Shown here: positions 1 to 7,490 of the stretch, piece after piece
Layout: each line of letters opens with the position of its first letter
Position numbering within the stretch: position 1 is the first letter of the stretch
Source: Palsa-948 sp964481195
GTDB lineage: Bacteria > Bacteroidota > Bacteroidia > Palsa-948
Direction: 5' to 3'
DNA length: 20,214 nt
Assembly (NCBI GenBank): GCA_964481195.1
Contig: CAYZTB010000052.1
Location: 1 to 20,214 of the forward strand
Made by a program: the position numbers and the translations under genes
Notes under the pieces: model-generated
What the model saw: the letters and a program-made list of their open reading frames with translations, nothing else
What the model was told of the DNA's origin: nothing
The model's database searches: none

Positions 1-864
1 GCGAAGGGCAGCTATTAATCCAATTAAAAGGTATAAAAAATTTGTAGCTAAGTAAATCAGCTGTACATTTTTTGAGAATAAGCTCAGTGTAATACCTGAA
101 ATTTGAAAAAGAACAAATAATGGCGGAATGGTTTGTCGGATTGTTGTTATTGCACCGTGCTTCTTATTTACATATACTTTCCAGTAACCATATTGATAAT
201 ATTGCTTTGCAAGTTTTTGGTACGATGCGCGCACATAATATTTTGCTTTTATGGAAGCGGAAAGAAATATTTTATAACCATTTTTTATCAATCTATAATT
301 AAATTCATCGTCCTGATTTCGAACCAATTCAATATCAAAAAGCCCAGCCTTGTCAAACACTTCCCGTTTGTATGCTCCAAAAGCTACGGTATCTACATAG
401 CCTTCTTTAGAACCTGTTCGGAAGTGTGCATTGCCAACGCCAAATGAAGATGACATGGCTTTTGCAATTATTGAAGAGGTGCTGTCTTCTAATACGTTTT
501 CTAAAATTCCGCCAACGCATCCAATGCTTTTATCTGATTCTAAAATAGAAACGCATTTGTCAATATAAGCTGGATAGATTTCAGCATGAGATCCTAAAAT
601 AATTACTACATCTCCGCTAGAATTTCGAATTCCAATATTTAGCGCTATGGGTGTGGTTTGTAGTTGGTTGTCAACTACTTTAATGAAGGTGTGATCTTTG
701 TAGTTTTGAAGCAATATTCTCGTATTGTCAGTACTCATGCCATCGCAAACAAGCACTTCCAGGAAATTCTTATCGTAGTTTGAATTTATTATGGAATCCA
801 AACACTTTGAAATGTATTTTTCTTCATTGCGACAGGGAATAACTATGGATACTTTTTTAGTCAT
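1..864 (-). CDS. Glycosyltransferase family 2, ExoA-like (3' end beyond the window)
   Basis: This gene transfers a sugar during surface-polysaccharide synthesis, probably at the inner face of the cytoplasmic membrane. I translated it directly: the frame opens at an ATG at 864 and is still open at base 1, giving 288 codons without a stop. The N-terminus (VSIVIPCRNEEKYISKCL) is the classic GT-A opening, followed by a CDGMSTDNT block. The usual metal-binding DxD/DAH segment reads GSHAE at residues 91-95, so the expected aspartate is missing. The acceptor-side motif QDDEFNYR, near residue 186, fits the ExoA-like subgroup. The last residues are hydrophobic and look like the start of a C-terminal membrane anchor. 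The start lies inside the end of the upstream ligase-like gene (8-base overlap), so the two are probably translationally coupled. Family is certain; donor and acceptor are not predictable. Confidence 0.9.
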   Translation of the reverse strand, partial: MTKKVSIVIPCRNEEKYISKCLDSIINSNYDKNFLEVLVCDGMSTDNTRILLQNYKDHTFIKVVDNQLQTTPIALNIGIRNSSGDVVIILGSHAEIYPAYIDKCVSILESDKSIGCVGGILENVLEDSTSSIIAKAMSSSFGVGNAHFRTGSKEGYVDTVAFGAYKREVFDKAGLFDIELVRNQDDEFNYRLIKNGYKIFLSASIKAKYYVRASYQKLAKQYYQYGYWKVYVNKKHGAITTIRQTIPPLFVLFQISGITLSLFSKNVQLIYLATNFLYLLIGLIAALR

Positions 865-2113
865 TTCTTAATGTTGGTTTAGTAAACATTAGTAACGACA
901 AAAAGAAGGCGAAGAACAATACTCCGGCTTGCACTTCAAGCATAGATTCAAATAATATGTTTATTGAAAATATGACCAAGAAAAATATTAAAACATAGTC
1001 TTTGTTTCTTAGTGCAGATTTTATAGGGGCAAGCAATAGTAGGCAAAGAGAAAGAAATCCCGCTATTCCTAATGCAATAAATGTTTGTAGGAATTGATTG
1101 TGTGCATTGTATTTTTTATCCAGTTCATTATTCATTCCTAGCTCTGCGTATTTATTTAATAATACATCTTTAACGTCTCCAGTTCCAACCCCAACAACTG
1201 CGTGCTCTTTTATGATGCTAATGCAGGCTGACCATATTCTTAACCTGGCAAATGAGCTTTCTGGATTATTGTTTGAATCGTTGTTTGCGCTAATAGCTTT
1301 AATAGAAGAATCAATTCGTTGTCCAAACTCGGGCACAAAATTATGAAGCATAGTAAACGCGGCTATTAATATTGATATTCCAATCACAGGAATTAAAAAT
1401 ATTTTTTTTATAAAAATATAATATGCAAATAGGTAAATACTGAAAATAAACAAAAGCAATATCCCCGCTTTTGATGCAAGGAGTAATATGAAAGTTGATA
1501 ACAATAAAAGCAATATCAGAGCATAAAACTTGCTGATTGTTTTCTTGATTTCGTAAAAGTAAAATACGATGCAAAAGGCAAACAGTAAGTACATTGATAA
1601 ATAACTGGGATGCAAAAAATGACTTACTCTGTCTTTTAAGAAAAAGTAAATTCCAAAATTGTCATTATGAATGCCGTTTGATATTTCATTCTTTTCTATA
1701 ATTAGAAAATAAAATGACATTATTGTGTTTAGTGCAATTGAGGCAATGCATCCCCAAATAAATAATTTAAGAATGCTATCTCTTGAATGTTCATTTATTC
1801 GCGGGCTGATTAGAAATAGAAGGGGGAAGATAAGTAGTGCGAGCTTAGTTTCTAGATCTTTGAAGGCATAGGAATAGTTTTGAGTATATAAAAGCCCGAG
1901 TAAATATAAAATATATAATGAAGAAAGTAAAAAGAAGAGCTTTAAGTTAGATTTCTTGATGTTTTTGTTGAAGAAAATAAGTTGGTGTATGAAAAGCAAT
2001 ATGATTGTTGCCGGTAGAATAGATGGAAATAGAGGTAGAAAAAAACTAAAGCATCCTAATAGGTATTCAAATCGTATATGATTTTCACTTTTTATGATTG
2101 AGGTAAAACCCAT
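857..2113 (-). CDS. O-antigen ligase / polymerase family membrane protein (Wzy_C type)
   Basis: This is a polytopic inner-membrane protein of 418 residues with about ten hydrophobic segments. It belongs to the family containing O-antigen ligase (WaaL) and O-antigen polymerase (Wzy). The family signature is in the large periplasmic loop: FARLRIW at 288-294, then VVGVGTGDV at 306-314, then NAHNQFLQTF starting at 336, with His338 at the position of the conserved loop histidine. After this come GIAGF and the last membrane segments. It either joins polysaccharide repeats into chains or transfers the finished chain to a lipid or protein acceptor; sequence alone does not separate these roles. Its ATG overlaps the stop of the upstream GT4 gene by one base, and its stop overlaps the start of the following GT2 gene, so all three are likely one transcript. 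A second protein of the same superfamily is encoded at 8522-9748. Confidence 0.85.
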   Translation of the reverse strand: MGFTSIIKSENHIRFEYLLGCFSFFLPLFPSILPATIILLFIHQLIFFNKNIKKSNLKLFFLLSSLYILYLLGLLYTQNYSYAFKDLETKLALLIFPLLFLISPRINEHSRDSILKLFIWGCIASIALNTIMSFYFLIIEKNEISNGIHNDNFGIYFFLKDRVSHFLHPSYLSMYLLFAFCIVFYFYEIKKTISKFYALILLLLLSTFILLLASKAGILLLFIFSIYLFAYYIFIKKIFLIPVIGISILIAAFTMLHNFVPEFGQRIDSSIKAISANNDSNNNPESSFARLRIWSACISIIKEHAVVGVGTGDVKDVLLNKYAELGMNNELDKKYNAHNQFLQTFIALGIAGFLSLCLLLLAPIKSALRNKDYVLIFFLVIFSINILFESMLEVQAGVLFFAFFLSLLMFTKPTLRND

Positions 2114-3225
2114 TATATGTTTTTATAAAAATCAATTAGTTTTTTTTCTTCATTTTTCCAGTTGAACTCATTTCTTGAAATTATATTCCCGTTTTTTCCC
2201 ATCTCTGCAGCTTTTTGTTTATTTGAAAAAATGAAGTTTATGGCATTAGCTACATCGTTAGGCGCTAGAGGATTTACGCAAATGCCTGTTTTGTGTTGAG
2301 TGATAATTTTTTCATAAAGCTCAAAGTTGGAAGCTACAACAGGCAATCCAATGCTCATGTATTCAAATATTTTAGTGGAGTAGGAGTGAATGTAATTTTC
2401 AATGGGTTTAAGAATCGAAACCCCCACTTTGCAATTATCGGCAATTTTATAAGCTTCATATATAGGCAGTGGACCGTAAAATTTAATTTTATGTTCTAGC
2501 TCCTTATAAATAGATTCTGATTCAATTTTCTTTTTTAAGTTTTCATTAATATTTCCTATGCAATGAAAAATAAAATCAACATTTAATTGATGCAGTTGAT
2601 ACAGAGCTTGCAATACGATACACACACCCCTGTCTTCTGTTATGCTTCCTACGTATAAGATTCCGTTTGGAAGGTTTCCTCTATCTTCTTTATAAAAAGG
2701 GAGCAATTTTTCAATGTCTGGCATGTTCTGTACTGTGACAAATTTAGCCCCGAATTGTTTGTAAATTTTTTCATACGATTTTTCAGCAAGAACCAGGTAG
2801 AATATATTTGAAATCAGATAATCAAAAATGAAAAATAACTTTGAAATTAATCTTCTTAGCGGAAGCCATTTTTTCATTTTTATTTGACTGCGTATATTTT
2901 CATGTACATCAAATATTACTTTTTTTCCGGAAAGTTTGAGTACAATCCCAACCCAAAGTAATTCAGGGTCATGCAAATGATAAATCTCTGCTTTTGTGCC
3001 TACAGCCTTAAGCAGGATTTTAAGACAGGTTATTGTAATTCGACTTAATCTGTTCTTTGGTACAGAAACTGGTATTATTTCAATGTTTTCATTTGAAAAA
3101 TTTCCAGCTAAAGGGACAATAAGGAATACCGTAATCCCTGCTTTAGATAAGGATAAGCATTCTTTATAGAAGATGCGAGTATCATTCCAGTTATGTACGG
3201 ATGTTAGATGGCAAACTTTTAGCAT
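2113..3225 (-). CDS. Glycosyltransferase family 4 (GT-B fold)
   Basis: This is a cytoplasmic retaining glycosyltransferase of 370 residues, normal for the family. The N-terminal half has the pattern HNWNDTRIFYKE (residues 11-22) and IYHLHDPELLW (81-91) followed by VIFDVHEN (103-110), typical of GT4 enzymes in Bacteroidota capsule and O-antigen loci. The C-terminal donor-binding half has a GSITEDRG-type loop (residues 193-200) and the block YSTKIFEYMSIGLPVVAS near residue 285, in which the glutamate of FEYMS is the second position of the family's E-x7-E motif; the first position is not glutamate. It is the first gene of the three-gene minus-strand unit ending at the left edge, and its TAA overlaps the next ATG by one base. 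The specific sugar cannot be read from the sequence. Confidence 0.9.
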   Translation of the reverse strand: MLKVCHLTSVHNWNDTRIFYKECLSLSKAGITVFLIVPLAGNFSNENIEIIPVSVPKNRLSRITITCLKILLKAVGTKAEIYHLHDPELLWVGIVLKLSGKKVIFDVHENIRSQIKMKKWLPLRRLISKLFFIFDYLISNIFYLVLAEKSYEKIYKQFGAKFVTVQNMPDIEKLLPFYKEDRGNLPNGILYVGSITEDRGVCIVLQALYQLHQLNVDFIFHCIGNINENLKKKIESESIYKELEHKIKFYGPLPIYEAYKIADNCKVGVSILKPIENYIHSYSTKIFEYMSIGLPVVASNFELYEKIITQHKTGICVNPLAPNDVANAINFIFSNKQKAAEMGKNGNIISRNEFNWKNEEKKLIDFYKNI

Positions 3226-3247
3226 GTATGATTTCGCAATGATATGG

Positions 3248-3255
3248 CAAATGTA
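3248..3255 (-). promoter_or_regulatory. Possible -7 element for the left polysaccharide genes
   Basis: The minus strand reads TACATTTG, a match to the Bacteroidota -7 consensus TANNTTTG, 22 bases before the ATG of the GT4 gene at 3225. I see no TTG at the expected distance upstream, so only half of the promoter is supported. Confidence 0.35.
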
Positions 3256-3319
3256 CGTCTTAAATAGTATCTATAATATTGCTATTTACTCTTACTTAAC
3301 ATCTGTTTTTTATTTTTTA

Positions 3320-3327
3320 TATATTTG
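3320..3327 (+). promoter_or_regulatory. Possible -7 element for the haem lipoprotein genes
   Basis: The plus strand reads TATATTTG, a match to TANNTTTG, 39 bases before the ATG at 3367. No well-placed TTG is seen upstream, and the region is so AT-rich that chance matches are likely. With the element at 3248-3255 it would make the 141-base gap a divergent promoter region. Confidence 0.35.
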
Positions 3328-3366
3328 TTTAATCTTTTTATTTTATAAATACGTTCACTACATACA

Positions 3367-3903
3367 ATGAAAAAAAACATAATACTTCTGTCTGCAATTT
3401 TTTTAATTGCCAGTATCGTATCTGATGGCTGTAAAAAGAAAGACCCATTAATTGATGATGGTTCTTCCGCACTCGATAATGAATTGTTTCAATGCTCAAA
3501 AGATACGATCGGATTTTCTTGGTATAAATTTAATGATACCATCTTATCTCGTGGTCTAGGATCTGGGCACTATCTCCCAAAATTAAGGACACGTTATAAT
3601 GCGCTTGCTTCAAACTATTTGGATGTAAACGGAAAGGTGATTGTTGGCACAATTTTTCCAGAAGGCTCTTTAATTGTTAAAGAGTTGTTTGATTCTACAA
3701 ATACGTTAATTCATTATGCAGTTATGCGTAAATCATCGGAGTCTGCTTTTGCTGATAAATATGGCTGGGTTTGGGGAGTGTATAGAGTTGCAGGCAACTA
3801 CCTTGAAGTTTCGGTATCTACAAAAGGGATTGATTGTGTTGGCTGCCACAGTGGAATTTCTGGTAATATTGATTTGACAACAATGCATTATAGTCATCCT
3901 TAG
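3367..3903 (+). CDS. Cytochrome P460-like haem lipoprotein (first tandem copy)
   Basis: The predicted product is a 178-residue exported lipoprotein. Residues 1-21 are a signal peptide ending SDG before Cys22, and the mature start CKKKDP resembles the lysine/acid-rich signal that sends Bacteroidota lipoproteins to the cell surface. Near the C-terminus C157-V-G-C160-H161 is a covalent haem c site. The body follows the cytochrome P460 pattern: PKLRTRYN (71-78), IFPEGSLIVKELFD (96-109), YAVMRK (117-122), YGWVWGVYR (132-140), then CxxCH. P460 proteins oxidise hydroxylamine or bind nitric oxide and carry a lysine-haem cross-link. By my recall-based alignment, Lys105 falls at the cross-linking lysine and Arg74 at a conserved pocket arginine, while the catalytic glutamate position is Ala118. 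A paralogue follows 103 bases downstream. The family call is good; the activity is inferred. Confidence 0.75.
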   Translation: MKKNIILLSAIFLIASIVSDGCKKKDPLIDDGSSALDNELFQCSKDTIGFSWYKFNDTILSRGLGSGHYLPKLRTRYNALASNYLDVNGKVIVGTIFPEGSLIVKELFDSTNTLIHYAVMRKSSESAFADKYGWVWGVYRVAGNYLEVSVSTKGIDCVGCHSGISGNIDLTTMHYSHP

Positions 3904-3904
3904 G

Positions 3905-3946
3905 TATATATCTAGTTGAAAATCAATAGTATATATTTATTTTATT
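3905..3946 (+). terminator. AT-rich hairpin between the two haem lipoprotein genes
   Basis: Just after the stop codon, TATATATCTA (3905-3914) pairs with TAGTATATA (3927-3935) with one bulged base. An inner TTG/CAA extension is possible, and a T-rich run follows. It could act as a weak terminator or a 3'-end stabiliser that makes expression of the second copy partly independent. Almost all pairs are A-T, so it may be chance. Confidence 0.3.
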
Positions 3947-4006
3947 TAATTGTAAGGTTTTAATTTTTATACGTCATAATTATCATCAATACTAAAACAA
4001 AAGCTC

Positions 4007-4540
4007 ATGAAATACAAAATTTTAAATCTATCAATTGCAATTATTTTTTCGGCTATTCTTTTAAACTCATGTAAAAAAGATGATCCGGATCCAGTAGCTG
4101 TAGTAGATCCACAAGATGTAGAATTGTATCAGGGAGCCGTTGCTACTGCAGGCAATGTGTGGTATAAAAAAGATGCAACCATATTAAATAAAGCAAGTAA
4201 CTCTGGCCACTCTGACCCAAAGTTGCGCGTGCGTTTTAATTCTACTGCTGCAGTTAAGCTAGATACAGCTGGTAAAGTTATTTCCGGGTCTATCTTCGAT
4301 TCTAATTCATTAGTAACAAAAGAACTTTATGATGCCTCTGGCACTCTTCTTAGATATGCTGTAATGTGTAAAGCTCCATCATCACCAAATGCTGATGCCT
4401 ACGGCTGGGTGTGGGGTGTTTATCGTGCAAATGGAGATGTAGAGCATTCAGCAACCTTAAAGGGTTCAGGATGTACTGGCTGTCACAATGGTGTTGTAGG
4501 TAATATAGACCTTACTACGATGAACGTCAGTCACCCTTAA
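4007..4540 (+). CDS. Cytochrome P460-like haem lipoprotein (second tandem copy)
   Basis: This 177-residue paralogue is collinear with the upstream copy: signal peptide ending LNS before Cys22, a mature start CKKDDPDP, and conserved blocks PKLRVRFN (71-78), SLVTKELYD (101-109), YAVMCK (117-122), YGWVWGVYR (132-140) and C156-T-G-C159-H160, ending NIDLTTMNVSHP. The KKDD stretch after the lipid-bearing cysteine is an even better fit to a surface lipoprotein export signal than in copy one. Arg74, Lys105 and Ala118 occupy the same positions as in the first copy, so both share the same predicted haem pocket. Likely roles are hydroxylamine or nitric oxide chemistry or electron transfer at the cell envelope; none is shown by the sequence. 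The two copies differ mostly at the N-terminal linker and between residues 79 and 100, which suggests an old duplication. Confidence 0.75.
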   Translation: MKYKILNLSIAIIFSAILLNSCKKDDPDPVAVVDPQDVELYQGAVATAGNVWYKKDATILNKASNSGHSDPKLRVRFNSTAAVKLDTAGKVISGSIFDSNSLVTKELYDASGTLLRYAVMCKAPSSPNADAYGWVWGVYRANGDVEHSATLKGSGCTGCHNGVVGNIDLTTMNVSHP

Positions 4541-4625
4541 TTAAGGATTGCATTCTTAAAAATATTGTAAAAAGGATTTTTTTTTCTTTTGAATTCAAGT
4601 TGAATTTCATTCTACTTTAGCGTAT

Positions 4626-6248
4626 ATGATAATTAAAAAGGATGGCATTATTGCACCCGATGGAACGCATTATCAGATAGAAAATTACAGTGTTCGTTAT
4701 TTTGGTTTTTTATATGTGTTGGGTATATCTGCCGGAAAGGAAAGCATAGTTGCTGTTTTAAATTTATTAGAAGAGGGAAGAGACATTCAATCTACTTCAG
4801 TTTTTTTAAAAGGTCAATATTTTATTTGTATAGAAAATATAGCGTCAGGTAAAAGATATTTTTTCACTGACGAAAGCGGGAACTATCATGCGTTTTATTC
4901 CAGTTCCTACATTAGCAATTCTTTTATAGAATTATCTAAGCTTCTGAAATTAAATGTTTCAGATTTTAATCCTACTGCTGTTGCAGAATTTATTCATTGG
5001 GGAAATTTTCATTATGATAGAACATTTTTTGATTCTATAAAGAAGATAAAAGGAAATCAGATTTTTAATTACGAAAATGGGGAAGAGCTACAGGTTCTTG
5101 AAAAAGCAGATTGTCATGTTAGTATTCCAAATCCTACATTTTCATTTCCTGATTTTTTTAAATTGTTTTGCGAGTCAGTAAAAAATGAAAAAATCGTAGT
5201 TGATATTACTGGTGGTGTTGATTCCCGATTAATAGTTTCGACATTGCATTTTCATAATATAGAATTTGATCTTGCTATTTCAGGGGTTGAAGGAAACGAT
5301 GATATTCGTATTGCTAAAATCATTGCTGATACTTTAAATAAGAAACTGCATATTTTATACCATACTGTAGATAACATTCAGTATGAGTTAGAAGAAATAT
5401 TTTCTATCAACGAATGTCTTTCTGATGTAGTCGGCTATCATCGAGCCTATCAATTAGCATTAATTAGAAAGCAGAACAATTATTCATTGTCCATATCGGG
5501 TGCAGGCGGAGAGATTTATAAAGATTTTCCTTGGATGCAGGATTTCCCATTTTTTAATAAAAAACATTCAAACTTTAATAGGTATTATAATTTTAGATTT
5601 TGTCCTATTGAACCTATTCACTCAGTACTGGCAGGCAGATTTTACGATGCCAGTAAAGGTTTTAAAAGTTTTGTGATTCAAGAGTGGAAGGAAATTTTTC
5701 TCCAATCTACAAACTCACAGTCCTACGATAATATTTATTCTAATTACAAATGGCCAGCTTTTGCAGGAAGGTATATTACAAGTACGAGTAAAATGGTATC
5801 GTGTTATGCTCCTTTGCTGGAATTGGATTTAGCAAAATTTACTTTTGCATTACCTAGAGGCAAGCGATTATTTAATCAATTACATAGAAGGTGGATTTCA
5901 TATTATTCTCAATCATTAAGTCGAATTGAAACTACTGAGGGAGGGATGTCTGTTTCAAATAAATATTCTGTTTTGTTGTCAGATGGTATGAAGTTTTTGA
6001 TAAATAGATTTAGAAGATTAATTAATAAAATAAGTCAAAAACTTTTCAAGAAATCATATTTGCCATATCATAATCCGAATAATTTAAATTTATTTGTGTC
6101 TGTTAGGAAATTGCCAATGTATGTAGCTGCCGTTGAGCAATTAAAAAAAGAAGGGATATTGTATCCTAAAATTAAGCCCGCCCAGTTAAAAGACAGGTAT
6201 GTGGGATCAGTTTTGGCAGTTAGTAGGTTAATAGACGAGTTAAAGTAA
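4626..6248 (+). CDS. Asparagine-synthase-like protein lacking the glutaminase cysteine
   Basis: This 540-residue cytoplasmic protein has the two-part layout of asparagine synthase B. The synthetase-like half is marked by an ATP-pyrophosphatase P-loop, ITGGVDSR at 194-201 (family form SGGxDS), and by a later SGAGGE at 292-297. The N-terminal half (about 1-170) resembles a degenerate Ntn-glutaminase domain but starts MIIKKDG, without the cysteine after the initiator methionine that glutamine-dependent enzymes need. It should therefore not hydrolyse glutamine itself and may use free ammonia or another amine, perhaps to amidate a sugar or peptide precursor. Such proteins often occur in capsule and O-antigen loci, which fits here. 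It is on the plus strand 85 bases after the haem lipoprotein gene and ends 7 bases from a convergent gene. The superfamily is clear; the substrate is unknown. Confidence 0.75.
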   Translation: MIIKKDGIIAPDGTHYQIENYSVRYFGFLYVLGISAGKESIVAVLNLLEEGRDIQSTSVFLKGQYFICIENIASGKRYFFTDESGNYHAFYSSSYISNSFIELSKLLKLNVSDFNPTAVAEFIHWGNFHYDRTFFDSIKKIKGNQIFNYENGEELQVLEKADCHVSIPNPTFSFPDFFKLFCESVKNEKIVVDITGGVDSRLIVSTLHFHNIEFDLAISGVEGNDDIRIAKIIADTLNKKLHILYHTVDNIQYELEEIFSINECLSDVVGYHRAYQLALIRKQNNYSLSISGAGGEIYKDFPWMQDFPFFNKKHSNFNRYYNFRFCPIEPIHSVLAGRFYDASKGFKSFVIQEWKEIFLQSTNSQSYDNIYSNYKWPAFAGRYITSTSKMVSCYAPLLELDLAKFTFALPRGKRLFNQLHRRWISYYSQSLSRIETTEGGMSVSNKYSVLLSDGMKFLINRFRRLINKISQKLFKKSYLPYHNPNNLNLFVSVRKLPMYVAAVEQLKKEGILYPKIKPAQLKDRYVGSVLAVSRLIDELK

Positions 6249-6255
6249 AATGAGT

Positions 6256-6975
6256 CTATTCGGGAATTTTCAAAAAATATTCCTTATTTTCAATCAGGTC
6301 TAGGTAGATATATTCTAACGCTTGATGTTTTACTATTAATTGTGAAATGCTGAGTGTCATTAATTCGTTTTCTCTTTTCATAATAATATCTATTGACTCT
6401 TGCAGACCGTGCTTTTTATTGTGAAAGTTTAATATGTCTTTATTTTCAGGCAGGCTGTGCTCTTTTATCCAGTTTTCAAATAATTCTTCTCTTTTTTGAA
6501 TAGCATCAGTATCGTAAAGTGTTGCAGATGACCATATTTGAGGTGAGGTTGTATTTATCTTTTTAATATGCTTTTCTTTTTCATCCCACCTCAGTTCTGT
6601 AAATTTAATATCTGATGCGTTTTCATGATTTAATAACAGTAGTGTGAAGGGCTCTACACCTTTTAATTGCACGTCATTTACAAAATCTTCTGTTTTATTG
6701 TACGAAAAACTTTCTAGCAATATTAAGCCTCTGCTTTTTATGTATTTATTTTTTCTTTCATGTCTTTCAAAAGCGCCATTTAGTAAGCAAGCTGTTTTTT
6801 TTTTGTTGCTTGTAGCAATCCAAGTTCCTCCGGCAATTTTGTCTTTAGGGAAATACAGATCTTGGTTGTAAAGCAAATATTTTTTTGGAGAAAGGGTAGG
6901 GCGTGAACTTTGTTCATCCCTATTTGAAGTTAGCGTAAAGCCTGCTTTAGTAGGAATGAACGTTACTGTGCACAT
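6256..6975 (-). CDS. NRDE / TANGO2 family protein
   Basis: This 239-residue protein starts MCTVTFIP and carries the family's name motif, NRDE, at residues 18-21. It then has the expected GGTWIATSNKKKTACLLNG block near residues 49-67. Cys2 and the beta-strand pattern suggest an Ntn-hydrolase-like fold, but the biochemical role of the family is not settled; eukaryotic TANGO2 has been linked to haem and lipid handling. It is the last gene of the long minus-strand series. Its ATG lies 13 bases inside the end of the DinB-fold gene, so the two are probably translated together. It has no visible link to polysaccharide synthesis and is likely a passenger at the operon end. Confidence 0.85.
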   Translation of the reverse strand: MCTVTFIPTKAGFTLTSNRDEQSSRPTLSPKKYLLYNQDLYFPKDKIAGGTWIATSNKKKTACLLNGAFERHERKNKYIKSRGLILLESFSYNKTEDFVNDVQLKGVEPFTLLLLNHENASDIKFTELRWDEKEKHIKKINTTSPQIWSSATLYDTDAIQKREELFENWIKEHSLPENKDILNFHNKKHGLQESIDIIMKRENELMTLSISQLIVKHQALEYIYLDLIENKEYFLKIPE

Positions 6976-7466
6976 TGTATGTTATGGCGTATAGTTGCAG
7001 TGCCAACTCCAAAGTTTGAAGGAACTATTTTTAGGATTCCTAAATTTTTCAGTCCGATTTTTATTAAAGCTTGGTGATGGATGCAATGTTCCAAGCAGAA
7101 TGCAAGTTCACGGTGAAATGAAGAATTAATTGAAGTAATGTTATTTTCTCCTGTAGTAAAGTTGCCTTCTAGTTTTAGTTCGAAATTACTGGATGAGCTA
7201 TTGAGTTTAATGCTAACTTCTTGTATAGTTGATTCGGCAAATTGAATATCGTTTTCAATTTTTTCATTTCTAGCCCGCTTGTCATAATTTACCACTTTAG
7301 ACACCCTGCTTTCCAACAAACAGATATAAAACTCTGTTATGTGTCTTACATGTTGACCAATAGAAGAGCTAGACAATAAGTCTTGTTTATTTGTGTATGA
7401 ACTGTTGTCTATTTTTTTTAACAACTTACTAATTTCATTGAGATTTTCAACGCAGTTTGTGTTCAT
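6963..7466 (-). CDS. DinB-fold (DinB/YfiT-like) protein
   Basis: This is a 167-residue, probably four-helix-bundle protein. The sequence IGQHVRHITEFY (36-47) supplies one histidine of the metal site typical of DinB/YfiT proteins, and LEHCIHHQALIKIGLK (125-140) supplies the other two, giving candidate ligands His39 or His42, His127 and His130 or His131. Members bind a divalent metal and many are thiol-dependent transferases or hydrolases, but most are uncharacterised. The start codon follows the GT4 stop by 24 bases, and the gene end overlaps the NRDE gene by 13 bases. The pairing of these two is the strongest functional hint available. The fold call is fairly safe; the reaction is unknown. 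Confidence 0.75.
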   Translation of the reverse strand: MNTNCVENLNEISKLLKKIDNSSYTNKQDLLSSSSIGQHVRHITEFYICLLESRVSKVVNYDKRARNEKIENDIQFAESTIQEVSIKLNSSSSNFELKLEGNFTTGENNITSINSSFHRELAFCLEHCIHHQALIKIGLKNLGILKIVPSNFGVGTATIRHNIQCAQ

Positions 7467-7490
7467 ATTTCAATAATAAAAAGGGAAATA

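Noticed and set aside
120..447. Two overlapping plus-strand open frames of 60 and 104 codons
   Set aside because: They lie opposite the GT2 gene, whose minus-strand frame has clear family motifs throughout; the plus-strand translations are cysteine- and isoleucine-rich with no recognisable motif.
3226..3366. A small RNA or small gene in the divergent gap
   Set aside because: The 141 bases are AT-rich with only half-matches to promoter elements; no open frame with coding character and no stable hairpin is visible.
4541..4625. TTG with TACTTTAG after 21 bases as a promoter for the asparagine-synthase-like gene
   Set aside because: The -7 string has a mismatch and ends 4 bases before the ATG, so transcription would start inside the coding region.
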